Assembly (NCBI GenBank): GCA_964585575.1
Contig: CAZPEM010000003.1
Location: 1-59,538 of the forward strand
DNA: 59,538 nt
Source of the DNA: UBA4655 sp964585575
Lineage (GTDB): Bacteria > Planctomycetota > Planctomycetia > Pirellulales > UBA1268
Reading direction: 5' to 3'
Part shown: positions 33,661 through 42,497 of the stretch, in pieces
Layout of the letters: the number at the start of each line of letters is the position of its first letter
Numbering within the stretch: the stretch's first letter is position 1
Translations under genes and position numbers: made by a program
The notes under the pieces: model-generated
What the model saw: the letters and a program-made list of their open reading frames with translations, nothing else
What the model was told of the DNA's origin: nothing
The model's database searches: none

Positions 33661-35847
33661 TCACTCGCAAGAGAGGCGATAGACGAGCCATCGGAGTTCG
33701 ATCGGCGACTCGTGTCGCGGGAGGTCGAACACGTCGAGGCCGCTTGCCCAGTCGGCATACCATCCCGTCGGCGGCCAGGCCCCTTCAGGCAGGTGTTGCT
33801 GCTCGTAGTCGTGAGCCGAGTCGTCGGTGACGAGCTCGAGGGGCAGTCCCGCGGCGGCCGTGGTCACCTCCGCAGCGGTAAAGATCGACGTGTAGACCTG
33901 CTGGCCGAGCTGCCGCGCGGCATCATCCGGCGTGTGGCCGACCCGCGGGAGGAAGACGTTGAAGACGAGCTGTCCTCCCGGGGCCAGGCATGCCGCGGCG
34001 AGTTCGAACATCCGCCGGAGCTGCCCGGCATCGCGGAAGTCCGTTACCACTTCGGAGAGCACGACCAGCCCGTAGTCGCTTCGCAGGTCGCCAGCTCCCG
34101 CAAACAGGTCGCGCTCGATCACGCGGACAGGGAGCGATTCCCGCGCGGCCTCATCGCGAAGGATGGCGGCGAATTTGCTCGACATCTCGATCGCATCGAC
34201 CGGGTGGCCACGGCGGGCGAGCGCGAGGGCGTTGCGGCCCGTGCCGGCGCCGATGTCGAGCACAGGGCAGGCCCGCGGGGCGGCCGCCTCGTTCGCCAGC
34301 GACCATACGCGGGCGTCGGGGGCAGTGCCGAAGAACGGGGGCTTGCGCGTGGCGACCCAGCTGTCGTAGGCGGCCTGGAGGCTCGCCCATTCGGCCTTCA
34401 CGTGCCAGTTGATCTGCCGGCCCACGGGCGAATCGTAGGTGACCACGATCTCCGACCGCGGTGACGCCGCATAGGCGGCGGCGAGCTGGCCGGCGAGGAC
34501 CTCGCGGAGGCGGGTCGTCTGCTCCGGCGTGAACTCCACGCCGAGCGCGGAAAACGTCCGCAGGCAGATCGCCTGGCACTCGTCGAGCAGGGCCGGCACC
34601 GCGGGCATGCGGATCTGGCCGCTGGCGGTCGTGCGCACCTGGAGCCGTCTGGCGAGGGCCCGAAGCAGCGGCGTGTCGGCGGCGGCCGTCGGAGCCGCGG
34701 CGTGGGATCGCGCCGCTGCGGTCTCTGCCATGTTCTTCGCCGCGAGGTCGCGGTTGGCGGTGATGCGGGTGCGATCCTCCGCGGGGATGTCGGTGCGGGC
34801 CAATAGCCGTTCGTAGATCGCGAAGGCCTCGGCCTGCTTGCCGATCCACGAGCCGCAGACCGCCTGCTCGTCGAGCGCTCGCCACTCATAGACATCCGCC
34901 GGCACGAAGAGCACATCGTTCGTCGGCAGTGGAATCCGCGCGGCCTGCTCGGCGAAGAGGTGGCCGAGCCGGTAGTCGCCGGCCACGCGGTAGTGCCGGG
35001 CGATCATGTAGAGCGGCTCGGCGCGGGTGGGCCGATAGCTCCAGGCCCGCAGGAACGCATCCTGCGCAGCGGACCACGATTCGCCGCCGCGGTCTATCGC
35101 CAAGCCGACGCGGTAGAGCGAGTAGTAGACCTCCTCGTGCCAGCCGCCCATCTCGGCGCGACGCGCATACCACCTGCGGGCGTTCGCGAAGTCGCCGGCG
35201 TCGAAGTAGCTCTGGGCCAGGTAGAAGATCGCCCGCATGTCGTTCGGGTTGCGATCGACCTCCGCCTGCAGAATCGCGGCGTCGCGGGCGTACTTCTGTG
35301 GATCCTGGTTCCGTGCGCCCAGGCGACGCGACTCGATGCCGTAATTCCCTTCGAGCCGCTTCTGGGTGTGGGGCACGTCGCAGACGGCCACTTCGTGGAG
35401 CACGCCCGTGTACCGCCAAGGCACGCCGTTGCGAAACAGTTGCACCCGCCAATACAGGGCGCCGTCGCGGATCCGCACGGAGTAGCCGTCGGCGGTGAGC
35501 CCGCTGAAGTCGATGGCTCCGGTGACCACGTCATCCGCATCCATCACCCAGATGTAGTCACCGCGGCCTTGGGCGAGCTCCAGCGCCTCGGTGCGGTTGC
35601 TGCCGAAGTTTCGCCAGGGCCGCTCGAACAGCTCGCCGGCGATGCCCCGCTCCGCCATCAGGCGGCGGATGACCTCCTGCGTGCCGTCGGTCGAGCCTGT
35701 GTCGACGATCACCCAGGAATCGATGCGGGCCGCGACCGACGCGATGAGCTCGTGAATGATGTGCGCCTCGTTGCGCACGATCATGTTGAGGCAGATTCGC
35801 GGGCGACTCCGTTCATTCGCGGCCATGCCGTGAGGCTCCGTGTTCAT
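33661..35847 (-). CDS. fusion of family 2 glycosyltransferase, TPR-like linker and SAM methyltransferase
   Basis: A 728-residue, three-part protein. Residues about 15-230 are a GT2 glycosyltransferase (LNMIVRNEAHII, VIVDTGSTDGTQEVI, WVMDADDVV as the DxD metal site). Residues about 230-370 are helical repeats resembling TPR (FYLAQSYFDAGDFANARRWY). Residues about 440-728 include a class I methyltransferase (PVLDIGAGTGRNALALARRG, then VDAIEMS). It would add and methylate a sugar on a surface glycan or protein. Last gene of an operon FkbM-methyltransferase-this gene, with 4-bp overlap. Confidence 0.88.
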   Translation of the reverse strand: MNTEPHGMAANERSRPRICLNMIVRNEAHIIHELIASVAARIDSWVIVDTGSTDGTQEVIRRLMAERGIAGELFERPWRNFGSNRTEALELAQGRGDYIWVMDADDVVTGAIDFSGLTADGYSVRIRDGALYWRVQLFRNGVPWRYTGVLHEVAVCDVPHTQKRLEGNYGIESRRLGARNQDPQKYARDAAILQAEVDRNPNDMRAIFYLAQSYFDAGDFANARRWYARRAEMGGWHEEVYYSLYRVGLAIDRGGESWSAAQDAFLRAWSYRPTRAEPLYMIARHYRVAGDYRLGHLFAEQAARIPLPTNDVLFVPADVYEWRALDEQAVCGSWIGKQAEAFAIYERLLARTDIPAEDRTRITANRDLAAKNMAETAAARSHAAAPTAAADTPLLRALARRLQVRTTASGQIRMPAVPALLDECQAICLRTFSALGVEFTPEQTTRLREVLAGQLAAAYAASPRSEIVVTYDSPVGRQINWHVKAEWASLQAAYDSWVATRKPPFFGTAPDARVWSLANEAAAPRACPVLDIGAGTGRNALALARRGHPVDAIEMSSKFAAILRDEAARESLPVRVIERDLFAGAGDLRSDYGLVVLSEVVTDFRDAGQLRRMFELAAACLAPGGQLVFNVFLPRVGHTPDDAARQLGQQVYTSIFTAAEVTTAAAGLPLELVTDDSAHDYEQQHLPEGAWPPTGWYADWASGLDVFDLPRHESPIELRWLVYRLSCE

Positions 35848-37070
35848 GTCGCGGCCGCCGGGCGGCCGATGGGCCGGAGCCCAAGGGCCAGAAAATCCAG
35901 CTGCATGAGCGAGCGGAAGAACGTGCGGGCGAAGCGCTCGAGGTCGGCCGAGGTCCGATCGGGAACGAGCGGGCCGGTCAGGGCCAGGATCTCGCGGATC
36001 GTGCGGCGGCCGTCCACCTGCCGGATCAGCGCCTGCTGCACGGGATCGAGCGGCGTCTTCCAGTCGTGGCGAAACACTTCAGCGTCTCGAGTTCCGCACC
36101 GATAACGGAACAGGGGCACGCGATCGAGGAACGCTTCCGACGCGACGTCCACCCGGTAGGTCTCGCGGGGCCGCTCCGGGCGGCAGGCGGTGAAAAAGTG
36201 GCAGCCGTTGCGGGTGTTGACCCGCTCCATGATCGACCACTGCTGCTCCTCGGAAAGCGCCGCGACGGCGGCGTGGAACGGGTCAGCGCTTCCGGCCGGC
36301 GGATAGTACGACGATTTCAGAAACCACTCCTGGAAGACGAGCCCGGCCGATGCGACGAGATCAAGGCAGTCGGCCGCGGTGTAGCTCCTGTCGCGGCCAT
36401 GGAGGAACGTGTCCACGAGCCCCGCGTCGAACGTGAGGTCCGGAGCGACCGCCATGTAGCTCTTCACCGGATGGTCCTGCGGCAGCGCCGCGATCGCGGC
36501 TCGCACGACGGCGAGCGACGCCTCGTCTTGGCGGAGGCCCAGTTCGCGAAACATCGACTGGAGCATCTCGACGCCGATCCGCCCATACCGCGCGTAGAGC
36601 ATGATCGCCGCCACGCCGTCGGGCCTTAGGCACGCTGCGAGCGCCTGCATGCCGACCTCGGGCGAGGCCATGTGGTGGAGCACGCCGGTGGAGACGACGA
36701 GGTCGAACTCATGGTCCAGCGATCCAACCTCCTCGATCGGGAGCCGGTGAAGCTCCAGGTTCTTGAGGCCGTACTTCTCCTTCAGAAACCGCTGGTGGTC
36801 GAGCGACGAACTACTCACGTCGATCGCCACGACCTTCGCCCCGGGGTTCGTGTAGGCGAAGACGGCCGCCTGATTGGTGCCGCAGCCGGCGATCAGGATG
36901 TCGAGATCAGGCTTGTAGTCGCGGTCGGGCCAGAACATCCGGTGGGCGTGGCTGGGATCGAACCACTGCCAGTTGCCGGCGAGCCAGGCGGGGAGGTCCC
37001 GGATCGGCTCGGGATACACCCACTTCTCGTATTGGCCGGTGACGACGTCAGCGAGGGGATCGGCCGTCAT
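35844..37070 (-). CDS. SAM-dependent methyltransferase
   Basis: A 408-residue class I methyltransferase. The N-terminus (TGQYEKWVYPEPIRDLPAWL) is typical of methyltransferases fused to or near TPR proteins. The SAM site is LDILIAGCGTNQAAVFAYTN near residue 55, followed by VVAIDVSSSSLDHQRFLK and VVSTGVLHHM. The C-terminal part (RYRCGTRDAEVFRHDWKT to RTIREILALTG) resembles a small winged-helix-like tail. Start ATG 37070 overlaps the FkbM stop by 4 bp. Acceptor unknown. Confidence 0.88.
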   Translation of the reverse strand: MTADPLADVVTGQYEKWVYPEPIRDLPAWLAGNWQWFDPSHAHRMFWPDRDYKPDLDILIAGCGTNQAAVFAYTNPGAKVVAIDVSSSSLDHQRFLKEKYGLKNLELHRLPIEEVGSLDHEFDLVVSTGVLHHMASPEVGMQALAACLRPDGVAAIMLYARYGRIGVEMLQSMFRELGLRQDEASLAVVRAAIAALPQDHPVKSYMAVAPDLTFDAGLVDTFLHGRDRSYTAADCLDLVASAGLVFQEWFLKSSYYPPAGSADPFHAAVAALSEEQQWSIMERVNTRNGCHFFTACRPERPRETYRVDVASEAFLDRVPLFRYRCGTRDAEVFRHDWKTPLDPVQQALIRQVDGRRTIREILALTGPLVPDRTSADLERFARTFFRSLMQLDFLALGLRPIGRPAAAT

Positions 37071-37963
37071 GTCGTTTTTCCAGCGCGGTCGAGGATCGCC
37101 CGCTCGTCGCGGTGGACGTAGACGCGGTTGACGTTGAGCCAGCCTATCTGCACGTAGGGCTCGGCGGCCATCACGCGGGAGAGCGGCGTGTCGTCGAGGC
37201 GGGCGTTGTCCTCGATCAAGAGCAGCCGCGGCTTCCACGTCGCGAGCGTGAATCCGCGGAGCAGTTCGATCTCCCCTCCTTCGACGTCGATCACGGCGAC
37301 GTCGAGCCGGCGGCCGGGGAAGTGCTCCTCGAGCAAGGCGTCCATCGTCGTGGCCGGCACGGTCACGCGTGTGCCGGTGTGGGCCGCGGTGCGTCGCTCG
37401 TGCGCCGGTGTGGTCGTCCCGTATGACAGCATCCCTCCATCGGTGTCGGCCACGTGGACGAACTCGGCCGTCGGCGGCCGGCCGGGGCCGCCGAGCGCGG
37501 CGTGGCGGACGACGGCGTGCGGCCGGTTGCGGCCGCACTCGGCGAACCGCTCGGGAATTGCCTCCACGAGCAGGCCGTCCCAGCCCATCGCGTCGAAGCA
37601 GCTCGTCACGGAGTAGGTCCGCCCGTCGAAGGCGCCGCATTCGACGTAGAGCCCCTCGAGCTGGCCACCGAGCAGGTCCCAGATCAGGGAATCCTCACCG
37701 TACTGCGATCGAAACACGATCCGCTCCCTCGGCGTGCGGCCGCTCGCTGCGAGGGCGAGCGTGGCCTCGACGCCGAAGAGCCGTTGCCGCGTCTGCACGA
37801 GGGCGTCGGGGAGGCGGGCGACGTCGCCGCCCCGCGCGAGCATCCGCTGGCCGCTTGCGCCCACGAGCAGGGCCCGGAGCCGGTCCTTCCAGGTCCGCCG
37901 CGCAGGCCGCCGCCCCACGCCGAGCTCGTACGGTCGACTGGCACCGATCGCGGGATCGCCCAC
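37067..37963 (-). CDS. FkbM family methyltransferase
   Basis: A 298-residue FkbM-type O-methyltransferase. Typical blocks are FRSQYGEDSLIWDLLGG, YVECGAFDGRTYSVTSCF and DGLLVEAIPERFAEC, then LDVAVIDVEGGEIELLRGF. Family members methylate sugars or polyketides and are frequent in surface glycan clusters. I chose GTG 37963 because AGGAG stands 8 nt before it; the longer frame to 38167 would run over the divergent TPR gene. First gene of the minus-strand operon. Confidence 0.88.
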   Translation of the reverse strand: MGDPAIGASRPYELGVGRRPARRTWKDRLRALLVGASGQRMLARGGDVARLPDALVQTRQRLFGVEATLALAASGRTPRERIVFRSQYGEDSLIWDLLGGQLEGLYVECGAFDGRTYSVTSCFDAMGWDGLLVEAIPERFAECGRNRPHAVVRHAALGGPGRPPTAEFVHVADTDGGMLSYGTTTPAHERRTAAHTGTRVTVPATTMDALLEEHFPGRRLDVAVIDVEGGEIELLRGFTLATWKPRLLLIEDNARLDDTPLSRVMAAEPYVQIGWLNVNRVYVHRDERAILDRAGKTT

Positions 37964-38005
37964 GGATGAGGCTCCTGTAACGCTGCTCGTCGACGTTTCG
38001 GGAAG

Positions 38006-38011
38006 TAGACT
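38006..38011 (+). promoter_or_regulatory. candidate -10 element for leaderless TPR-sulfotransferase transcript
   Basis: TAGACT ends 6 nt before ATG 38018. No Shine-Dalgarno is visible. The divergent FkbM gene starts at 37963, so both promoters share 54 bp. Confidence 0.45.
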
Positions 38012-38017
38012 CGACGC

Positions 38018-41000
38018 ATGGACAATATCGACGAAGCGATCCGCCTCCACCAGTCCGGCAGGATCGCCGAGGCCCGTGGGATCTACGAGAGGATTCTCGC
38101 ATCCGACCCTGCGCGGGCCGACGCGATGCAGCTGCTCGGCGTGATCGCCCAGCAGGAGGGGCGGCACGACGAGGCGGTCCGGCTCATCGGCGAGGCGGTG
38201 CGGCTCGTGCCCGCGGACGCGTCCTACCGGTCGAACCTGGCGATCGCGCTAAGGTCGCTCGGCAGGCGGGAGGAGGCGATCCGGGAACTCCGCGAGGCGG
38301 TCAGGCTCGCGCCCGCCTACGCCGCCGCCTCGAAGAACCTCGCCACGCTGCTCTCCGAGACCGGCGACCCGGCGGCCGCCGAGCAGGCCGTCGCCGCGGC
38401 GTGCGCCGCCGATCCGAAGGACGTGCATGCCTTGCGGCGGCTTGGCGTGATGCGGGCACAGGCTGGCCGGCTCGCCGAGGCCGTCGCGCCGCTCGAGGCG
38501 GCTATCAGGCTCGACCCCACCGACGCCGCCACGCTCAACAACCTCGGCATCGTGCTCAAGGATCTCGGCCGGCTCGCCGAGGCCGAGGAGGTGCTCCGCC
38601 GCGCCGTCGCTGCGGCGCCGGGATCGCCCGACGCGGCCAACAGCCTCGGCCTCGTGCTCATGGGTCTCGGCAGGCTTGCCGAGGCGGAGCGGGTGATGCG
38701 GGCGGCGCTTGCGATCGCGGGCGACCACGTCGATCTGCTCAATAATGTTGCCGTGCTCTTCAAGCAGCTCGGCCGGCAGCCGGAGGGGGAGCCGCTGTTG
38801 CAGCGGGCGCTTGCGAAATCGCCCGACGACGCGGGGGCGCTTGTGAACCTCGGCGACCTGCTTGTGTCCACGGGCCGCCCCGAGGAGGCACTGCCGCTCT
38901 TGGAAAAGGCCGTGCGGTTCGCACCCCGCTCGCCGGAGGCGCTCAACAACCTGGCGCTCGCGCTCAAGGCCCTCGACCGCGACGAGGAGGCGACGCCCCA
39001 CCTCGAGGCGGCGCTCGCCCTCTCCCCCGGCTACCTCCCGTCGATCCACAACCTCGGCAACAATCTCGTCGCGACCGGCCGTGCGGCGGAGGGAATCGCG
39101 AAGTTCCTCGAGGTGCTCGAACGCGACCCACAGAATTTTCCCGCGATCTATTCGCTCGCGACCGTCACCGACCACAGGCTTGGCGACGAGGCGATCGGGA
39201 AGATCCACGCGCTGCTTGCGCGGAATGATCTCGCGGCCGAGTCCCGCCAGCTGCTCCACATGGCCGCGGCCGCCGCGCTCGACCGCGCGGGCGACCACGA
39301 TCAGGGGATCGTCCACGCGGTTCAAAGCGGCCGGCTCAAGCGGGCGATCGACCGCCGCGCGGGCCTCGGCTTCTTCCGTGAGGCCCATGCGAGGCTCGTC
39401 GAGGCGATTCAAGAGACGTTCTCCCGCGACGCGTTTTCCCGAGAGACGGTGGCCGGGATGGCGACGAGCGGCTTCGACACAGAACGCCTCGATACAGTGC
39501 AGCCGCTCTTCGTGGTCGGCATGCCCCGCAGCGGCACGACGCTCGTCGAGCAGATCCTCGCGAGCCACCCGCTCGTCCACGGGGCCGGCGAGACCGACGA
39601 GATCGTGCAGGCGGCGGTCGCCCTCGGCGGGGGGCGGATCGACGCCGACGATCCGTCGGCCTATCCCCGGGTGATGCTCCGTGCGAGTGCGGCCTCCCTC
39701 GCCGCCGCCGCCGAACGCATCCTCACCTACTATCACGATTCGGCCGCGCGAGCGCGGCCGGAGGGGCACGAGTCGGCCGCGCGGGGCCGGCCCGAGGGGG
39801 AGGTCCCAGGCGGCTGGCCCGCGCGGATCGTCGACAAGACGACGATCAACTTCCTTCACGTCGGGCTCATCGCGGCGCTCTTTCCGCGGGCGAAGATTCT
39901 CCACACGCTCCGCGATCCCCGCGACACCTGCGTCTCCTGCCTCTTCCACAACTTCACCGGTGCCGCCCTCAACTTCACGAACGACCTCGGCGATCTCGGG
40001 CTCGTCCACCGGCTCAAGGACCGGCTCATGGCCCACTGGCACGAACTGTTCCCGGGGCGGATCCTCGACGTGCCCTACGAATCGCTCGTGGACGATGCCG
40101 AGGGCTGGACCCGCCGGATGCTCGACCATGCCGGCCTCGAGTGGTCCGACCGCTGCCTCGACTTCCACACGCTCGACCGCCGGGTGAAGACGGCAAGCAA
40201 CCTCCAGGTGCGTAAGCCGCTCTATCGTTCGTCGGTGGCCCGCTGGAAGCGGTACGAGCGGCACCTCGGCCCGCTCCAGGATGCCCTCGAAGGGAAGCCA
40301 GTGCCCGAGCCGGAGGAGCCGCCGGAAGTCGCCGCCAGAGCGACCGCCGCGGGCCGGCTCGCGCCGCGGCCGCAGTCGAGGTTCATGACGGAGGGGATCG
40401 CGGCGCACGCGGCCGGCCGCCGCGAGGAGGCGGTCGTGCTCTTTCGCAAGGCCGTGGCCGAGCAGCCCGACGACCCGAAGGCCCGGCTCAACCTCGGCGT
40501 CGCGCTCAGGGACGTGGGCAACGTCGCCGAGAGCGAGGCCTGCTACCGGCAGGCGATCGCGATGGCCCCGACGTTTGCGGCGGCCCACAACAACCTCGGC
40601 ATTTTGCTCTCGGAGACCGACAGGCACGCGGAGGCGCTTGCGAGCTTCGAGGAGGCGCTCCGGCTCGACCCCAGCCACACCGACGCCCGGCACAACCGCG
40701 GCGCCGTGCTCGCGGAGATGCACAGGCACGAGGAGGCGATTGCCGAATTCCACGCCGCGATAGCCGCCAATCCCGCCGACGCCGAATACCACAACTCGCT
40801 CGGCGCGTCGCTGGCCGTGCTCGGCCGCACCGACGAGGCCCTCGGCTGCTACGAGAAGGCCCTGGCGGTCGATCCCGCCCATGCCTGGGCCCACTTCAAC
40901 CGCTCGCAGGCCTGGATGCTGCGGGGCGACTGGCGACGGGGATTTGCCGAGTGGGAGTGGCGAAAGAAGCTGCCGGCGGCCGGCACGCGGGCGTGGGAAA

Positions 41001-41833
41001 AGCCGGTCTGGAACGGCTCGGCAAAGCCCGGCCAGACGCTCCTCGTGTGGTGCGAGCAGGGCCTCGGCGACACGCTCCAGTTCATCCGCTTCGCCCGCGC
41101 GGCGAGGCAGCGGTTCGGCCGCGTCGTCGTCGAGTGCCAGCCGCCGCTCGTGCCACTGCTCTCGCGCTGCCCGTGGATCGACGAGCTCGTGGCGAAGGGA
41201 AGCCCGCTTCCCGCCCACGACCTGCAGGCCTCGCTCCTCTCTCTGCCGCATCTGCTTGCGATCGAGGGGGACGCACTCGGCGACGGCGGGCCGTATCTCT
41301 CGGCCGATCCCGCGCTCGTCGCGAAGTGGAAGGCGTTTCTCGCGAGGCACCCGGGCCGCAGGATCGGCATCGCCTGGCAGGGCAACCCGAAATACAAGCG
41401 GGATCGTTTCCGCTCCGTGCCGCTTGCGGCGTTTGCGCCGCTCGCGCTCCTGCCCGAGGTCACGCTCGTGAGCCTCCAGAAGGGCTTAGGCCGCGACCAC
41501 CTCGCTGATCCCGTAACGCAGCCGTTCTTTCCACTCGTCGAGCTCGGGAAGGACGTGGACGAGTCGGCGGGCGCGTTCATGGACACCGCGGCCGTCATGG
41601 CGAATCTCGATCTCGTGATCACGAGCGACACCTCGATCCCGCACCTCGCCGGGGCTCTCGGCGTGCCGGTCTGGGTGGCGATCGGGGCGAACCCGGATTT
41701 CCGGTGGCTCGAGGCGGGCGACCGCTCCCCCTGGTACCCGTCGATGCGGCTCTTCCGTCAGCCGCGGCCCGACGACTGGAAGAGCGTCTTCGCCGCGATG
41801 AAGGGGGCGTTCGAGGGAAGGCTGCCGGCGTGA
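38018..41833 (+). CDS. TPR-sulfotransferase-TPR-GT9-like glycosyltransferase fusion
   Basis: A 1271-residue cytoplasmic multidomain enzyme. Residues about 1-400 are some 11 TPR units. Residues about 490-760 are a PAPS-dependent sulfotransferase (FVVGMPRSGTTLVEQILASH as the 5'-phosphosulfate loop, HTLRDPRDTCVSCLFHNF as the 3'-phosphate loop). Residues about 790-965 are a second TPR block. Residues about 1005-1271 resemble GT9/heptosyltransferase-like glycosyltransferases (CEQGLGDTLQFIRFARAA, then TSDTSIPHLAGALGVPVWVA). A small internal duplication (SAARARPEGHESAARGRPEG, about residues 575-595) lies inside the sulfotransferase. It probably sulfates and glycosylates a surface protein recognised by the TPRs. 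Confidence 0.9.
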   Translation: MDNIDEAIRLHQSGRIAEARGIYERILASDPARADAMQLLGVIAQQEGRHDEAVRLIGEAVRLVPADASYRSNLAIALRSLGRREEAIRELREAVRLAPAYAAASKNLATLLSETGDPAAAEQAVAAACAADPKDVHALRRLGVMRAQAGRLAEAVAPLEAAIRLDPTDAATLNNLGIVLKDLGRLAEAEEVLRRAVAAAPGSPDAANSLGLVLMGLGRLAEAERVMRAALAIAGDHVDLLNNVAVLFKQLGRQPEGEPLLQRALAKSPDDAGALVNLGDLLVSTGRPEEALPLLEKAVRFAPRSPEALNNLALALKALDRDEEATPHLEAALALSPGYLPSIHNLGNNLVATGRAAEGIAKFLEVLERDPQNFPAIYSLATVTDHRLGDEAIGKIHALLARNDLAAESRQLLHMAAAAALDRAGDHDQGIVHAVQSGRLKRAIDRRAGLGFFREAHARLVEAIQETFSRDAFSRETVAGMATSGFDTERLDTVQPLFVVGMPRSGTTLVEQILASHPLVHGAGETDEIVQAAVALGGGRIDADDPSAYPRVMLRASAASLAAAAERILTYYHDSAARARPEGHESAARGRPEGEVPGGWPARIVDKTTINFLHVGLIAALFPRAKILHTLRDPRDTCVSCLFHNFTGAALNFTNDLGDLGLVHRLKDRLMAHWHELFPGRILDVPYESLVDDAEGWTRRMLDHAGLEWSDRCLDFHTLDRRVKTASNLQVRKPLYRSSVARWKRYERHLGPLQDALEGKPVPEPEEPPEVAARATAAGRLAPRPQSRFMTEGIAAHAAGRREEAVVLFRKAVAEQPDDPKARLNLGVALRDVGNVAESEACYRQAIAMAPTFAAAHNNLGILLSETDRHAEALASFEEALRLDPSHTDARHNRGAVLAEMHRHEEAIAEFHAAIAANPADAEYHNSLGASLAVLGRTDEALGCYEKALAVDPAHAWAHFNRSQAWMLRGDWRRGFAEWEWRKKLPAAGTRAWEKPVWNGSAKPGQTLLVWCEQGLGDTLQFIRFARAARQRFGRVVVECQPPLVPLLSRCPWIDELVAKGSPLPAHDLQASLLSLPHLLAIEGDALGDGGPYLSADPALVAKWKAFLARHPGRRIGIAWQGNPKYKRDRFRSVPLAAFAPLALLPEVTLVSLQKGLGRDHLADPVTQPFFPLVELGKDVDESAGAFMDTAAVMANLDLVITSDTSIPHLAGALGVPVWVAIGANPDFRWLEAGDRSPWYPSMRLFRQPRPDDWKSVFAAMKGAFEGRLPA

Positions 41834-41885
41834 TCCCCCGGCATCCCGGAGCGTACAATCATTTTCATTCTCCACGGGCGAGCCC

Positions 41886-42125
41886 ATGACTCCGACGGTT
41901 CTGCGTGAAGGGCCTTTCCGGCTCTTTTTCTTCTCTCGCGAGGAATCAAGGATGCATGTGCATGTGGCCCATCCGGACGGCGAAGCCAAGTTTTGGCTCA
42001 CGCCCGGGGTGGAACTCGCGATGCAGACGGGACTGGCGGCTCACGTCGTGAGCGAGGCGCGTCAGTTGGTTGAAGATCACTATCAGGAGATCGTCGATGC
42101 CTGGAACCGTCACTTTTCCGGTTGA
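41886..42125 (+). CDS. DUF4160 family protein
   Basis: A 79-residue protein with the DUF4160 pattern: VLREGPFRLFFFSREESRMH, then VHVAHPDGEAKFWLTP and a helical tail. DUF4160 genes commonly precede DUF2442 genes, as here, and the pair is considered toxin-antitoxin-like. TACAAT (41852-41857) is a likely -10. It overlaps the DUF2442 gene by 29 bp. Confidence 0.85.
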   Translation: MTPTVLREGPFRLFFFSREESRMHVHVAHPDGEAKFWLTPGVELAMQTGLAAHVVSEARQLVEDHYQEIVDAWNRHFSG

Positions 42126-42351
42126 AGTGTCTCACGTGTCGCGGCACGGCCTGTGGCTGTTGGCCGGTGACGAGGAGTACTTCCTTTCGTTCCAGCATTT
42201 TCCCTGGTTCAAGAGCGGTACGATCGAGCAGGTGTCCACCGTCGAGAGACCCACGGCGGACCATCTCTATTGGCCGCTGCTCGACATCGACCTGTCGCTT
42301 CAGTCGATCTTGGATCCTGCGTCGTTCCCGCTCGTTTCCCGGCACCCCTGA
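42097..42351 (+). CDS. DUF2442 family protein
   Basis: An 84-residue protein with DUF2442 features: FPVEVSHVSRHGLWLLAGDE, then YFLSFQHFPWF and ADHLYWPLLDIDLSLQSI. It is the partner of the overlapping DUF4160 gene and probably the DNA-binding or neutralising member. ATG 42097 is chosen because the upstream frame is inside DUF4160. The region 42352-42497 before the next gene shows only its ribosome-binding site and a weak GAGGAT/ATCCTC dyad. Confidence 0.82.
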   Translation: MPGTVTFPVEVSHVSRHGLWLLAGDEEYFLSFQHFPWFKSGTIEQVSTVERPTADHLYWPLLDIDLSLQSILDPASFPLVSRHP

Positions 42352-42497
42352 CGGTTGCTCGCACGGCCCCCCCGGCAGGGCTGGGTGAAGTTGGGATTGT
42401 GGCCTCCCGGGCGTTTGCGTGCGCGGCATCGCGGGGGTAGGGTTGAGGATCTTCTCCGGGGGAATCCTCTCCCGCGCCACCAAGGAGCTCGTTCCCC

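Noticed and set aside
37964..38167. N-terminal extension of the FkbM gene to 38167
   Set aside because: It overlaps the divergent TPR gene, and GTG 37963 has an AGGAG 8 nt upstream.
38249..41350. 1033-codon frame on the minus strand
   Set aside because: Antisense of the TPR-sulfotransferase fusion; no recognisable domain.
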